DNA from: Bradyrhizobium sp. 132
GTDB lineage: Bacteria > Pseudomonadota > Alphaproteobacteria > Rhizobiales > Xanthobacteraceae
Direction of reading: 5' to 3'
NCBI RefSeq assembly: GCF_023074185.1
Contig: NZ_JADPKY010000054.1
Location: 1-64,000, forward strand
Length of the DNA: 64,000 nucleotides
This document shows, piece by piece, positions 7,680-16,947 of this stretch. Each line of letters opens with the position of its first letter. The first letter of the stretch is position 1. Made by a program: the position numbers and the translations under genes. The notes beneath the pieces are model-generated. The model searched no databases. It saw only the letters and a list, made by a program, of their open reading frames with translations, and was not told the origin of the DNA.

Positions 7680-10106
7680 ATGGCTGATCAGATCGTTATC
7701 ACCGAGAAAACCAGCCAGGCCAAAGACGTCCGCGCCGCAATTGGTTCTCGCTACGGTGATGTTCTTCCAGCAGAGGGCCATTTGTTCGATCTACTCGAAC
7801 CGGAGGACGTTGTTCCGGCCTGGAAGCGGTGGTCGCCGATACTTCTACGGCCTGAAGGTCTTTACGGAACGCGCCCGGCAGAGGGTGGCAACAAGGCCGC
7901 TAAGCTCAAGGCCATTCGCGAGGCGTTGCGCACTGCCAAGCGAGTTTGGCTCGCAACCGATTGCGACCGCGAGGGTCAGCTTATCGGTCAGGAAATTCTT
8001 GAGCATTACGAGTATGGCGGTCAGGTGATGCGGGTGCTGTTCACAGCGCAGGATTCGCAGACCATCCGCGACGCATTCGGTCGTGCAAAACCTAATACCG
8101 AATACTCCCGCCTATACGCCGCCGCCGTTGCGCGCCGACAGGCCGATCAAATTTACAACCTGTCACTCACACGCACTGCAACCGTCATCCTGGGACAAGG
8201 CGCGCGAAGAGTGATTGGAGTTGGTCGTGTAAAGACGCCGACATTAGCTATTGTATGCAAGCGCGAGTTGGAAATCCGGAACTTCGTGCCGATTGCCTAT
8301 TTCGAAGTTGTCGCCAGCGCGGAAGTTGCGGGCGGGCAATTCCAGATGCGCCACGCGCCGCAGGACAGAATTGTTAAGCGCGAAATTGCCCAGGACGTAG
8401 TCAAAGCGGCTGAAGGCTTCGAGGGTGCGCTTGCCGTGCGCGTCGAGGATAAGCGGCAAGGGCCACCCAAGCTGCATGATTTGCCATCGTTGCAGAAACT
8501 CTGCGGCTCGCGCTTCGGCTGGTCAGCCAGTAAAACGCTCGAAGTGGCGCAGGAGCTGTATGACGGCCAGGGCAAGAAGATTGTCACCTATCCCCGTGCC
8601 GAAGTGCGCTATCTGCCGCAAAACTTGATGCCGGACGTACCGCGAATCATAGCCGGACTGCGGGTGGGCCAATCGTTCAGCACGATCCCTTTACCCGAGC
8701 CGCCGGTGATTCGTAGAGGTGCGAGCGGCACCTTCTACGACAAAGGGCTTGAGGGTGCGAGCCATCATGCCGTCATTCCCAATGTCAACACCATCGACAA
8801 ACTGCCGGAGGTCTGGCCTCGTCTGTCGTCTGACGAGAGGAAACTCTTTGATGTCATCGCGCGTGCTTATCTGTCAGCGCTGATGCCTGACTTCCGCTAC
8901 CGGCAGACAACCGCAACGCTCGATGTACGCGGCTTCGAATTCCGCGCCGCCGGTCGCCAGCCGGTTGATCTCGGCTGGCGAGCAGCATTTCCGGAGTGGC
9001 AGCCCGCCGACGAAAAGGGCGATGCGGCGCAATTGCTGCCGCCGCTGCGCAACGGCGAGACCGCGCGACTGCAAGATGCCAAAATTGAGAACAAGGAGAC
9101 CCGGCCGCCGCCGCGTTACAACGAAGGCACGCTGATCGAGGCAATGCAGAATGCCTGGCGTTTCGTCGATGACGAGGTTCTGCGTGATCGCCTAAAGGAA
9201 GCGAAGGGTATTGGCACGCCTGCGACTCGGGCTGAGATCATCGGTGGGCTGAAGAAGCAGGGTTTCCTGATTGGCCAGGGAAAGAATATTGCGCCGACCG
9301 AGACTGGCCTGTCGTTGTTCGGCGTTCTCAAACAAGCAGATCCGGCGCTAGTCGATCCGGGCGTGACGGCGCAACTTGAGTGCCTGCTCGATGAGGTCGT
9401 TGTAGGCAAACAGGAGATGGTCGGCGCGATTGACGCCGTATGCAGTGTCGCCGAGCGCATTATTAGCAAGCTGAAGGAAGGGGCTACCGCAGGCGTGCCG
9501 TCTTTGCTTTGCAGCGCAGGGGACAACGGCACTGGAACGTATCCACCGACGCCTGCGATGAAGCGGTTTGCTGACAGCCTCGTCCGGCAAAAGGGAATAA
9601 AACCACCGCCTGGCTATAAGACATCGATATCGATCTGTCGCAAATTCCTTAGCGAAAACGCGCCTAAAAAGTCCGCAGTCGAGACGGCCGGTAAGCTCGA
9701 TCCTAAGCCGGTCAGTCCTGCACAATTGTTGTACGCCAAGAAGCTGGCGCAGGGGAACGGACTAATCATACCCGATGATGCGAGGGTCAACTCGGCCGCA
9801 ATGTCCGCATGGATCGATACAAATCGAGGTAAAAAACGCCGCAACGTTAATCGCAAAACCTCCAACAGGACGGTTGGGTCGGCGGCACATCCGGCTACGC
9901 CGCCAAAGAGGTCTCGCAAACGAAAAGTTGACGCCGATTCCTGTTTGGCGGTTTCTGTTTCACGCAATTCGAGCAGGACGCCACTGCGGATTCCGTATGG
10001 CAACAAGGAGATCGCTGTGAAGCTCGGTGCCCGTTATGGGTCCGATGGATGGTATGCTCCGCCTGGAGTTGATCTCTCTGCGTTCGGTGCACGGGGGTGG
10101 CTGTAA
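7680..10106 (+). CDS. Type IA DNA topoisomerase III-like, mobile-element type
   Basis: An 808-residue type IA topoisomerase, which relaxes negative supercoils or decatenates by cutting one strand. The Toprim domain is at residues 1-150 (VITEKTSQAKD with the catalytic glutamate, then LATDCDREGQ). The active-site tyrosine sits in VTYPRAEVRYL near residue 320; ordinary TopB/TopA have TYPRTDS there, so the Thr-Asp-Ser is replaced by Ala-Glu-Val. A HHAVIPN motif and the GIGTPATRAEII loop follow. A basic linker near 710-760 leads to a C-terminal DUF5710-like module (LGARYGSDGWYAPPGVDL). Such TraE/TopB-like enzymes accompany integrative elements and plasmids, but no relaxase or integrase lies in the window. 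It is the only large + strand gene in the block. Confidence 0.85.
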   Translation: MADQIVITEKTSQAKDVRAAIGSRYGDVLPAEGHLFDLLEPEDVVPAWKRWSPILLRPEGLYGTRPAEGGNKAAKLKAIREALRTAKRVWLATDCDREGQLIGQEILEHYEYGGQVMRVLFTAQDSQTIRDAFGRAKPNTEYSRLYAAAVARRQADQIYNLSLTRTATVILGQGARRVIGVGRVKTPTLAIVCKRELEIRNFVPIAYFEVVASAEVAGGQFQMRHAPQDRIVKREIAQDVVKAAEGFEGALAVRVEDKRQGPPKLHDLPSLQKLCGSRFGWSASKTLEVAQELYDGQGKKIVTYPRAEVRYLPQNLMPDVPRIIAGLRVGQSFSTIPLPEPPVIRRGASGTFYDKGLEGASHHAVIPNVNTIDKLPEVWPRLSSDERKLFDVIARAYLSALMPDFRYRQTTATLDVRGFEFRAAGRQPVDLGWRAAFPEWQPADEKGDAAQLLPPLRNGETARLQDAKIENKETRPPPRYNEGTLIEAMQNAWRFVDDEVLRDRLKEAKGIGTPATRAEIIGGLKKQGFLIGQGKNIAPTETGLSLFGVLKQADPALVDPGVTAQLECLLDEVVVGKQEMVGAIDAVCSVAERIISKLKEGATAGVPSLLCSAGDNGTGTYPPTPAMKRFADSLVRQKGIKPPPGYKTSISICRKFLSENAPKKSAVETAGKLDPKPVSPAQLLYAKKLAQGNGLIIPDDARVNSAAMSAWIDTNRGKKRRNVNRKTSNRTVGSAAHPATPPKRSRKRKVDADSCLAVSVSRNSSRTPLRIPYGNKEIAVKLGARYGSDGWYAPPGVDLSAFGARGWL

Positions 10107-10180
10107 TGCTTCGGTCTGTACAAAATGGGCTGTTCCTTTGGAATACAATGAAGGGCAAATCGACACGACAGGCATGCCCC

Positions 10181-11728
10181 TCAGATGTAATATTTGAACG
10201 GTTGACGATCTGCGCCTTTTGCTGATCCCATTGTCAAAACTTCGCCAACCATTTTCGCAAACCTCACGGTTACAGGTAGGCCGTCATTATAATTGCATGA
10301 GTTGTAATTGATTTTTGTGAGCCCCATTATATCGCTGAGAATTGTCGCCAGCAGTGGCATCTTCGCCTTACTTCTAAGAGCGGTAATGAACAGCGGATTT
10401 GGAGTTTCGGGCCCGATGTAGGTATCCAATTGCGGAATATAGCCGTTGGTCCAAAGATAGGCGCTTTTGTCGTCCAGGAGCATCGCAGTTCCGCGAAGAA
10501 CCGGATAATCCCCATCACGAAATAATTTCGTTTCGCCAGACGTTGTACGAATACGAACGCCCACGACATTTGTCGTCGCGGGTGCAGCAGTTTCAAACGC
10601 CTTCCATTCTTCTTCGTTGAAATACGTTTGCCCGTGGATGAAGAGCTCTTGGGGGTCGCAGCCGTGCAGGTCTTTGTAGGTGCCTACCACTTTGTTGATG
10701 AGATCGGTAGCCGCCGTGGCGCTCAGGTGATAATCATAATCACCCTTCTTCCAAGGGCCATTTGCACCGCGAAACACGACGCCATCACCTTCGCTCAGAA
10801 ACATTTGAGCCGCACAACAGCAGTGATCGGCCACGTTGCCGGGCAACGTTTTATAGACAAGACCGATATAGCAAACACCCGCACGGATGCCGGAAAGCTT
10901 CCAAGGCGGCTTCGGTTGGGACTTGTAATAAAGTCCGGTTGCCAAATTCCACGCGATTGTAGCGGCGTCTTGGGTGCGGCGAAGCGGGTAGCCCGCTTTG
11001 TTTTTAAACTCGTCGGGAGCAATCGTGGTTTCACGCACGATTTGCGTCGGGGATAAAGTTAAGTACTCGGCTTTCACCTGACGATGGAAATCTGGCGCGT
11101 CGTCGAAAACGTCTTCTTCCGTTAAAACCTCCTTCAAAAGCGGAAGGTCAGACCGGTTCTTCTTCCTCTTTTCGAAATCCCCAAACTCCAAATTCAAACC
11201 GGCTCTACGTGCGTTCGGCTTGCACCGATCAAAGATGATTTCTGGAACTACGAGAATCCATAGATCGACCGCTCGCTCGTCGTTCTCTCGGTGTTTCTTG
11301 GTTCGATCAGCATAGAGCTTTACGACCTTTTTGACCGCTTCGTGCAAATTGAGAATGCGCGTAGCGGCATCAATAACCTTCAAGTCGAGCGGATATGCTA
11401 CGAACTCGGTTTCATTCAACGAAATCCCGAAGGCTTCTTCGAGGCCCGGGAAATTTGCCAAATGTAACCTGTCTTGCTTTTCAGTTTTGCCCGGCGGGGG
11501 AACGGGTATACCTTTCTTCAACAAGGCCGCCCATTTTCGAAAATAATTGATGCCCGCTGGCGTGCCTATCACACCGACGCGCACTTCCTTTGTTTTCTTG
11601 GCCTTCTCGTGCGGCCCGTAGAGAAAAAGGCCATCCTTCGGATGCGGCGTTGTCTGCTTGAAATTGAATTCAAGCAACGGCTCATTGAAATGTAGGACTT
11701 GAAGGGAACGCTCTGGGAAGTTCGTCAC
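10181..11728 (-). CDS. Short prokaryotic Argonaute (MID-PIWI) of a SPARTA system
   Basis: A 515-residue Argonaute lacking N and PAZ domains: the MID part spans roughly 110-270 and the PIWI part 280-515. The PIWI start reads [11 protein letters not shown] where catalytic Argonautes have an aspartate, so slicing is not expected, as in all short pAgos. The C-terminus, [11 protein letters not shown] then ITYNSCNY-like ([19 protein letters not shown]), is the usual PIWI end. In SPARTA the short pAgo loads an RNA guide, recognises complementary DNA and activates the partner TIR domain. The gene starts with GTG at 11728, overlapping the TIR-APAZ stop by four bases, so the two are translationally coupled. 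Identification rests on both proteins together. Confidence 0.9.
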   Translation of the reverse strand: MTNFPERSLQVLHFNEPLLEFNFKQTTPHPKDGLFLYGPHEKAKKTKEVRVGVIGTPAGINYFRKWAALLKKGIPVPPPGKTEKQDRLHLANFPGLEEAFGISLNETEFVAYPLDLKVIDAATRILNLHEAVKKVVKLYADRTKKHRENDERAVDLWILVVPEIIFDRCKPNARRAGLNLEFGDFEKRKKNRSDLPLLKEVLTEEDVFDDAPDFHRQVKAEYLTLSPTQIVRETTIAPDEFKNKAGYPLRRTQDAATIAWNLATGLYYKSQPKPPWKLSGIRAGVCYIGLVYKTLPGNVADHCCCAAQMFLSEGDGVVFRGANGPWKKGDYDYHLSATAATDLINKVVGTYKDLHGCDPQELFIHGQTYFNEEEWKAFETAAPATTNVVGVRIRTTSGETKLFRDGDYPVLRGTAMLLDDKSAYLWTNGYIPQLDTYIGPETPNPLFITALRSKAKMPLLATILSDIMGLTKINYNSCNYNDGLPVTVRFAKMVGEVLTMGSAKGADRQPFKYYI

Positions 11729-13134
11729 GTTTCATCCTCCGGCTCGGGTCTGCCGAGGGTCGAAAGATCGACTTCTTCATCCTCGTCTTGCATCGACTTT
11801 GGAAGGACTGTGCTGACGGGCGAAGAGAAAAGTAATGGCGCGGCCTCAACTCGGACCGTAGCCGCTTCCGCCAATTCAAGTGAAATAGACGAAGCCTCTC
11901 CTGAAAGAAGCTCCATGAATGCAAGAAGCCGACCGTGCCATTGCCGATTTCTCCACCCCTTGCAGACCGTGCGACGCAGCCGATGCTGCTTTTTTGCGTC
12001 GTCCATTGGGCTATCGGCCTCACCATCCACGACGGGCGCAAACAAAACGCGGGATTTCAGTTTGAAGTGGGGGTACGGCCAAAAGGACGGAATTGCAGAA
12101 ACGCCAAATTGCCATACGTGGCCCTTGGCAATATTCCGAAGCATAGACGAACGCCGCTCACCCTGCGTTCCCCACGGAATTTTCTTTCCGACGGGGATTT
12201 GGTCTTTGCCAACATGAAACCCCACCCCCTTAGAGTATTGAAATCCGAGCAATCCCCGCTTCTGGCAAAACCGATCCCACGCCTGGCGCAGCATAGAGTG
12301 CACGACGTTTGATGCGTCTTGCCGTTTGATGTTAACGGCGGCGCATCCGTGTTCCACGAACTCCACGAGCGGAATTTGATGTTTTAGAACGAAGCGGCCA
12401 ACGGCACCAAAAACAGCGGCCACTTCGTCTGACGTCTGAAAAGTTACAAAACCCTGCTGCATGAGCGCGACAGGAAACGGACTTGTTGGTGCGACATTTC
12501 CGAGCGCGTCACGATCAATAACCCCGCTCGGCTCGAAATAGTTGATAACGTCGGGCACTTCGGAAATTCGGAGCCAGTTCGAGGTCAAACGCTCCGGTTC
12601 GTCCTTCAGTGTAACGGCACCGAGGCGTCTATGGATTTCCCAACTTGGTTGGATGACACCGCCATCGTCTCGGCAGGGCACTTTTTGGCGTTTAAGGACA
12701 TCCAGCAACTTGTCTAAACCTTCGGCCCATCCACGAACGAAATCGATATACTGCAGTCCACCAATTCCGAATAGCTTCCTATACGGTCTGATCCGCAGCG
12801 GAATGACAAATCGAGGGTCTTTAAGCTCCTTGACAAGGTCCAGGCCAATTTCGATTTCCTCCTGTACGCCACCGGCTGCGAGCGTCTCGTTGCTACAGCA
12901 CAGAAGCATCTTGCACGATTGGTTTTGTAGGGTGGAGGTGATGATGTTGCGCCAACGGTCACCTGCTTCAAGCGTGCGGATATCGGCGAAAACTTTATAC
13001 CCTGCCGCCTCCAGCTTTGGTGCAAGCCAAAGCGCGAACTCATCGTCGCCCGGCGTCGCTTTGCTGAGAAAGATAACGTCCCGCTCAACCGGCGCGCCGA
13101 CAGACTGAGTTGATGGAGCAACGCGTTCTTCCAC
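11725..13134 (-). CDS. TIR-APAZ effector protein of a SPARTA system
   Basis: A 469-residue two-domain protein. Residues 18-160 form a TIR domain ([62 protein letters not shown]); Glu92/Glu93 lies where NADase TIR domains carry their catalytic glutamate. The remainder, about 180-469, is the APAZ region that binds the short Argonaute. In SPARTA, guide-directed detection of invader DNA drives oligomerisation and TIR-mediated NAD(P)+ depletion, killing or arresting the cell. Start is GTG at 13134 with a GGGGGA stretch just upstream. An 11-bp palindrome sits at 13146-13156. Immediately downstream is the pAgo gene. Confidence 0.9.
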   Translation of the reverse strand: MEERVAPSTQSVGAPVERDVIFLSKATPGDDEFALWLAPKLEAAGYKVFADIRTLEAGDRWRNIITSTLQNQSCKMLLCCSNETLAAGGVQEEIEIGLDLVKELKDPRFVIPLRIRPYRKLFGIGGLQYIDFVRGWAEGLDKLLDVLKRQKVPCRDDGGVIQPSWEIHRRLGAVTLKDEPERLTSNWLRISEVPDVINYFEPSGVIDRDALGNVAPTSPFPVALMQQGFVTFQTSDEVAAVFGAVGRFVLKHQIPLVEFVEHGCAAVNIKRQDASNVVHSMLRQAWDRFCQKRGLLGFQYSKGVGFHVGKDQIPVGKKIPWGTQGERRSSMLRNIAKGHVWQFGVSAIPSFWPYPHFKLKSRVLFAPVVDGEADSPMDDAKKQHRLRRTVCKGWRNRQWHGRLLAFMELLSGEASSISLELAEAATVRVEAAPLLFSSPVSTVLPKSMQDEDEEVDLSTLGRPEPEDET

Positions 13135-13791
13135 TATTCCCCCGGACCGATTCGGTTAGCTGCTATCGTACACGCAACTGAAGATTGCCATCTGGGGCGA
13201 TTCACACAAGCATTTCCATTTGCCAATCATCTGCCGCAGAAGAAAGTAATGACGAGTTACGTCGTGCAAAAAATTTATGTAACTGTCTGATACTACTGAG
13301 ATACCGGTATGGCTTGCAAAAGGTCAGCGCGTTAGCGGAGCGGCGCGGAGCAACAACACGGGAAATTAATTCCAGGTTGGGCTAAAGAGTCTCTAGCGTT
13401 TTCAACGGCGTCAGGCATTGTAAGTGCATCCCGTCCATGGGCATCATAAACTCAATGGTTAGCTCGGCTGACTTCCGTCGCGATCACTAGATGGTACCGG
13501 GATAGGTCCCAGTGGAGTAAGCCCCCCTGCGTTGAGGTGTTTTCACATTGCGTCACGGCTCGAATTTGATCCATCGCCTGCACATGTCGAAGCCTGCGAG
13601 TTTGGTGTAGCCGAGTTGCATGCCTTTCTTGATCGCGGCATTGACCCCGCCTCGTTTGTAGGCCGCTTTCACAAGCGCATTTTTCGTTCGCAGATCGGGA
13701 CGCCGTGTGCGGGCACATTTGACCGTGCTCTTCATGGGGACGCCACTGTCGGCACGCGTGACGTTCAGTTCTCCTGCTACAGGCGTTACGA
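13135..13791. other. 657-bp gap between RT and TIR-APAZ genes
   Basis: No convincing gene fills this gap. A perfect palindrome, ACCGATTCGGT, lies at 13146-13156 just upstream of the TIR-APAZ start and may be an operator. A leftward frame from the ATG at 13735 to 13553 could encode a very basic 60-residue protein (many Lys/Arg, ending MCRRWIKFEP), but has no clear ribosome site. The gap is long enough to hold a structured RNA belonging to the RT unit. None is proved. Confidence 0.4.
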
Positions 13792-14523
13792 CTATACGTT
13801 GGCTTCTGAAACTTTGGCGCAGTAAGCCGCGAATGATGTTTGGGATGCAGCCGTTCGCGGCTCTGCAAAATATTCGTCGATCCGGTCCTGCGTCACGCGT
13901 GCAAACCCATTCCGCAGTTCGCAATTGAAAACAACGAGCTCGTCGATAGGTGGTACGAGCTTGCCCGGGTTAGGCGCGAGGTTCGCTTCTGCGAAAGCCA
14001 CGAGAAACCCGGTGTATAGTTCTTGAAGCACCGCTTCATCATTCCCTGAGCAGATGAGATCATCCAGATAGATCGACACGAAAGCCCCGGCTTGTTCGGC
14101 GCGAGTTACGATCGCCATGACAGGCGAGCGCATGAGAACAAGGCTGGCGAGGGCAGGCGACTGTTTGAAGCCGATTGGTAAGCAATATCGGGGTCCTATA
14201 GCGTAAGGACTGCGAACAGACGACCATTTTGCAAAGTTACGCGCCCAAGGGAATCCTGCGGAATGAAGGGCGGCTGCGATACGGTTGCGAGAAATTGAAT
14301 AGAAGAAATTTTGAATATCAATTTTGAAGAAAAGCAGATTTCGCAGGTGTCCGTGGAGAGCGACGACGTGACCACCCTTGCGGTAATGATAGAAACAGAG
14401 CGGGAAGTCTACCGCGCGGTCGCAAAAATCAATGATCTCTTGCCCGCGTCGATCTGCATCTTTGGACGGCGCGAAAATGTGCTTCCCTTTGCGCTGCCAG
14501 GTCCATTTGAAGTTTTGATACAT
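13792..14523 (-). CDS. Reverse transcriptase, short unassigned family (putative defence RT)
   Basis: A 243-residue RNA-directed DNA polymerase. Motif 1 is seen in RKGKHIFAPSKDADRRGQEI near residue 15; the first catalytic aspartate in FFKIDIQNFFYSISRNRI near 68; motif 4 as LPIGFKQSPALASLVL near 120; and the active-site YLDD in VSIYLDDLICSG near 155. All catalytic residues are present. There is no maturase X domain, no HNH and no retron-type NAXXH motif that I can see. The GFxQSPxLA form of motif 4 recalls Abi/UG-type defence RTs rather than group II intron RTs. The C-terminus stops shortly after the thumb region. The ATG at 14523 has no good ribosome site but lies inside a small hydrophobic ORF with a strong one, so coupling or an N-terminal frameshift is likely. 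I cannot assign a DRT number. Confidence 0.8.
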   Translation of the reverse strand: MYQNFKWTWQRKGKHIFAPSKDADRRGQEIIDFCDRAVDFPLCFYHYRKGGHVVALHGHLRNLLFFKIDIQNFFYSISRNRIAAALHSAGFPWARNFAKWSSVRSPYAIGPRYCLPIGFKQSPALASLVLMRSPVMAIVTRAEQAGAFVSIYLDDLICSGNDEAVLQELYTGFLVAFAEANLAPNPGKLVPPIDELVVFNCELRNGFARVTQDRIDEYFAEPRTAASQTSFAAYCAKVSEANV

Positions 14524-14645
14524 GACGCGGTCCAGTCAACGGCCTTACTCACGAGGCCCCAGATCGCCGCTGCCAGCTTTACAGCTAACAGAGCGAGCCC
14601 GAGTATCTCGCGAGCAAGGCGCGTGAATTTGGATTTTCTCCTCAT
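14409..14645 (-). CDS. Small hydrophobic ORF overlapping the RT start
   Basis: A 78-codon frame starting at the ATG at 14645 with an AGGAG seven bases upstream, the best ribosome site in this area. Residues 1-10 are basic (MRRKSKFTR), 11-38 form one hydrophobic helix (EILGLALLAVKLAAAIWGLV), and the tail is polar. The RT start at 14523 lies inside it in another frame. Two readings are possible: a separate membrane peptide translated ahead of the RT, or the original N-terminal membrane anchor of the RT cut off by a frameshift near 14525. The last 35 residues, read across the RT coding sequence, may not be meaningful. Confidence 0.5.
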   Translation of the reverse strand: MRRKSKFTRLAREILGLALLAVKLAAAIWGLVSKAVDWTASCIKTSNGPGSAKGSTFSRRPKMQIDAGKRSLIFATAR

Positions 14646-15502
14646 TGCACGTCTCCTGTCTCTGCTGGCAAACTACGACCCCGTGAACACGGAGCCGTCA
14701 ACCGAGACAATATTCACCCGTCGTACCATTACGATACGTCAAGGCGCATAGGGTCTGAAGTCATGTAGCGTCACGTTACGCCACAGAGCGGAGGTCGTAG
14801 GATATCGCCAGCAAACGTTAAGGTGGGGTTGGGGGCGGAACCTGTCAAGATCGCGGCGTTGACGCGCGAAATGACGATAGCGCGCCGCCTCCGGCACAGG
14901 GGCAAGGCGTCCCCCTCAGTAGCATCAGGTGGCCAGTCGTTTGCGAGACTTCGCCCGCGAAGTTGCGGGTCCCCGGACTGCGATTCAATTTGATGGTATG
15001 ATTCGCACACTCCGTGGGTCTTGGTGGGCTTGTCTTTCCACTCGGAGGGGATCTAAAATCAGGCCCTTGCGTCTGCCCCCAACGCCTTCGCACTTGATGG
15101 CTTTCGCGGGATGCTATTTTGAACATCCGCTCACCTACCCACATAGTTATCCCACAGAAACGACGCGTTCGGGCGTGGTCAGCCGGAGCTTCAGACCGAC
15201 CATTCACTACTCGCTTTGACTGCTTTGGGTGAGTTGTGAGCTTCGCGCGCACTCAGCGCCATCTCGGCACCCACCGCTCGCGAAGTGACCGACACGACGT
15301 GATGCCCCATCTTCGGAAAGCGCGATTGCTGCCGCCAGCTTTCGAAGCAGTTAGGATTCTCCGTGAGTGCTGCTGTGAGATCGAGCGAGCGATTATGAGC
15401 GCAGTTGCTTTGAACGCGTTGACCCGGTTAATGGCGACAGTCAAACGGTCCGCGAAGCGGTCCGCGGCAAAGTCGACCGTCTCTGCAAGTAATTGATTTT
15501 AT
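14646..15502. other. Non-coding stretch between RT unit and tRNA
   Basis: About 850 bp without a convincing gene on either strand. It contains a short hairpin (ACTTCGC/GCGAAGT, 14946-14961) and a CGGTCCGCG direct repeat near 15446. The stretch just upstream of the RT unit is where RT-associated template RNAs often lie, and the side next to the tRNA 3' end is where an integration site would be. I see no attachment-site duplicate in the window. Confidence 0.4.
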
Positions 15503-15578
15503 TGGTGGGCCTGCCTGGACTCGAACCAGGAACCAGACCGTTATGAGCGGCCGGCTCTAAGCATTGAGCTACAGGCCC
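15503..15578 (-). tRNA. tRNA-Ile(CAU), lysidine-type isoleucine tRNA
   Basis: A full cloverleaf on the minus strand: acceptor GGGCCTG pairs with CAGGCCC, followed by A and an encoded CCA. The anticodon loop CTCATAA between GGCCG and CGGTC gives anticodon CAU. The T arm is CCTGG-TTCGAGT-CCAGG. The overall pattern matches the minor isoleucine tRNA whose CAU is modified by TilS to read AUA, rather than a methionine tRNA. Its 3' end faces the defence block, the usual orientation when an island integrates into a tRNA. Confidence 0.9.
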
Positions 15579-15633
15579 GTTCCCAATCGTCATGCTGACG
15601 CGGCAGGGAAGGGAGGCGATCGTCTAGTGAAAA

Positions 15634-16947
15634 CTAGCTCGCTTTGCGATCGGGCGGATCACCGGCTTCTAGCAACGGAGGCGCCAAACTGGGAATTTCA
15701 GGCATTGACTTGCCGGCTATCGCTTGGAGGTCGCCCACCATCCCGACGGTCGAATCTATCACAGATACAATCTGTGTTTCGCGTTTAGCCCATTGGCGAC
15801 CCATAAACTTGCGCTCCTTGTCCAGGTCGTCTCTCATGTCATTGAATTTCTCGATGACCGCTTCGACACGTTGCCGGAATCTGGTGCCGGTCAGATAGTC
15901 ATAGACCTGCTCCATCTTTGTCTGCTGTCCTTGTTGCACGAGCCGTGCGCCGCATACGTCGAGCAGCGCTTGACGCAGCGCCACCGCAACGGGGAGGGCG
16001 CACCGAGGATGAGCGACCCACACGCCATCCATCAGATCGAATTGTTCGATGTGTTTGGGTAGCGCGTGCGAGATGATGAGCGATACGTCGGCGCCCGACC
16101 GCCGTTGGTCATCCCTGAGCTTCGCCAGCCAACCGTCGCTCCACGATTTGGTACGTTTCGTCTCCCATAGGATTATGCCTGCCGGCTGCCCGACGGCGCC
16201 GTTGACCTGCTGGATGACGTCGGCGCCAAGCTCGCCTTTGCCGACCGGTTCTATGATATCCGTTGGGAAACGGCTGCGCAAAAGCTCTTCGAGTTCCAAT
16301 TCGAGGACTTCGCCTTGGGCCTGTTGCGAACCTTGCTCCGCCTTGCGCTTCAGTTCCTCGATCGTACGTGCCATCGACTCGATCGTTTGATCCTTTTCGG
16401 CAACGCGAAGCCTGGCAGCGTCGTCGGCTTCCTGCCTGGCCTTGGTCTGAACCGTTGCAACGGACGCTTGAACGCGCTTTTCGATGGTCAAGTCCAACTC
16501 ACGCTTCTCATCGTCCAGCGCGCGCTGCTTGCGAATAAGTTCAGCCTGAGCCTGCTGGGCTTCGGCCAGCTTGCGGTTATTCGCCTCCAGAAGCTGACGG
16601 AGCTCGGCAGCCTCATTAATTTTCGCTGATAGTTCCGTGGCAGAGGCTTCGCGCGCCTTCTTGGCTTCAGAAGCGACAATCCGCTCGCGTTCGGCCGTCA
16701 ATCGTTTCGCGACCTCGTCTTCGACCGCCTCGCGGTCCTTGGTGAGCTGTTCGCGTTCCAGACGGAGCGCCTCAGTCTTGCGCGCGACTTCAGCATCTTT
16801 TCCCGCGAGCTGTTCCTGGAAGCGCCGGCGGGTTTGCTCGAGCAGCGGCGCGGCAAGCGATTCCGTCAGTCGAATTTCGTGATTGCAGTTCGGACAATGT
16901 AAGGTAGGCTCGTATGCGCCATTCGTGGCTGCCGCTTTGAAGCTCAT
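15634..16947 (-). CDS. DUF2130 coiled-coil protein with PD-(D/E)XK-like core
   Basis: Start chosen at the ATG at 16947 (an ATG at 17076 is possible but its extra residues look random). Residues 10-25 hold a zinc-knuckle-like CPNCNHEI motif. About 30-200 form a long, charged coiled coil. About 210-330 contain LELEELLRSRFP, GELGADVIQQV and ILWETKRTKSW, an arrangement of acidic residues and E-x-K that fits a PD-(D/E)XK nuclease fold. The C-terminus has RQWAKRETQ. The family is uncharacterised to my knowledge; the nuclease idea is inference from the motif. A truncated relative lies at 6.9-7.1 kb. It ends 55 bp before the tRNA. Confidence 0.8.
   Translation of the reverse strand: MSFKAAATNGAYEPTLHCPNCNHEIRLTESLAAPLLEQTRRRFQEQLAGKDAEVARKTEALRLEREQLTKDREAVEDEVAKRLTAERERIVASEAKKAREASATELSAKINEAAELRQLLEANNRKLAEAQQAQAELIRKQRALDDEKRELDLTIEKRVQASVATVQTKARQEADDAARLRVAEKDQTIESMARTIEELKRKAEQGSQQAQGEVLELELEELLRSRFPTDIIEPVGKGELGADVIQQVNGAVGQPAGIILWETKRTKSWSDGWLAKLRDDQRRSGADVSLIISHALPKHIEQFDLMDGVWVAHPRCALPVAVALRQALLDVCGARLVQQGQQTKMEQVYDYLTGTRFRQRVEAVIEKFNDMRDDLDKERKFMGRQWAKRETQIVSVIDSTVGMVGDLQAIAGKSMPEIPSLAPPLLEAGDPPDRKAS

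Noticed and set aside
13452..13868. Leftward 138-codon frame overlapping the end of the RT gene
   Set aside because: Most of it overlaps the RT or is rich in Arg/His/Cys without any pattern; no ribosome site. Treated as a shadow frame.
14845..15252. Leftward 135-codon frame between the RT unit and the tRNA
   Set aside because: Composition looks random, proline/arginine-rich, with no motif or start signal.
14646..15502. Possible retron-type msr-msd RNA next to the RT
   Set aside because: I could not see the paired a1/a2 repeats or a branching-G hairpin, and the RT lacks retron motifs; left as an open possibility only.
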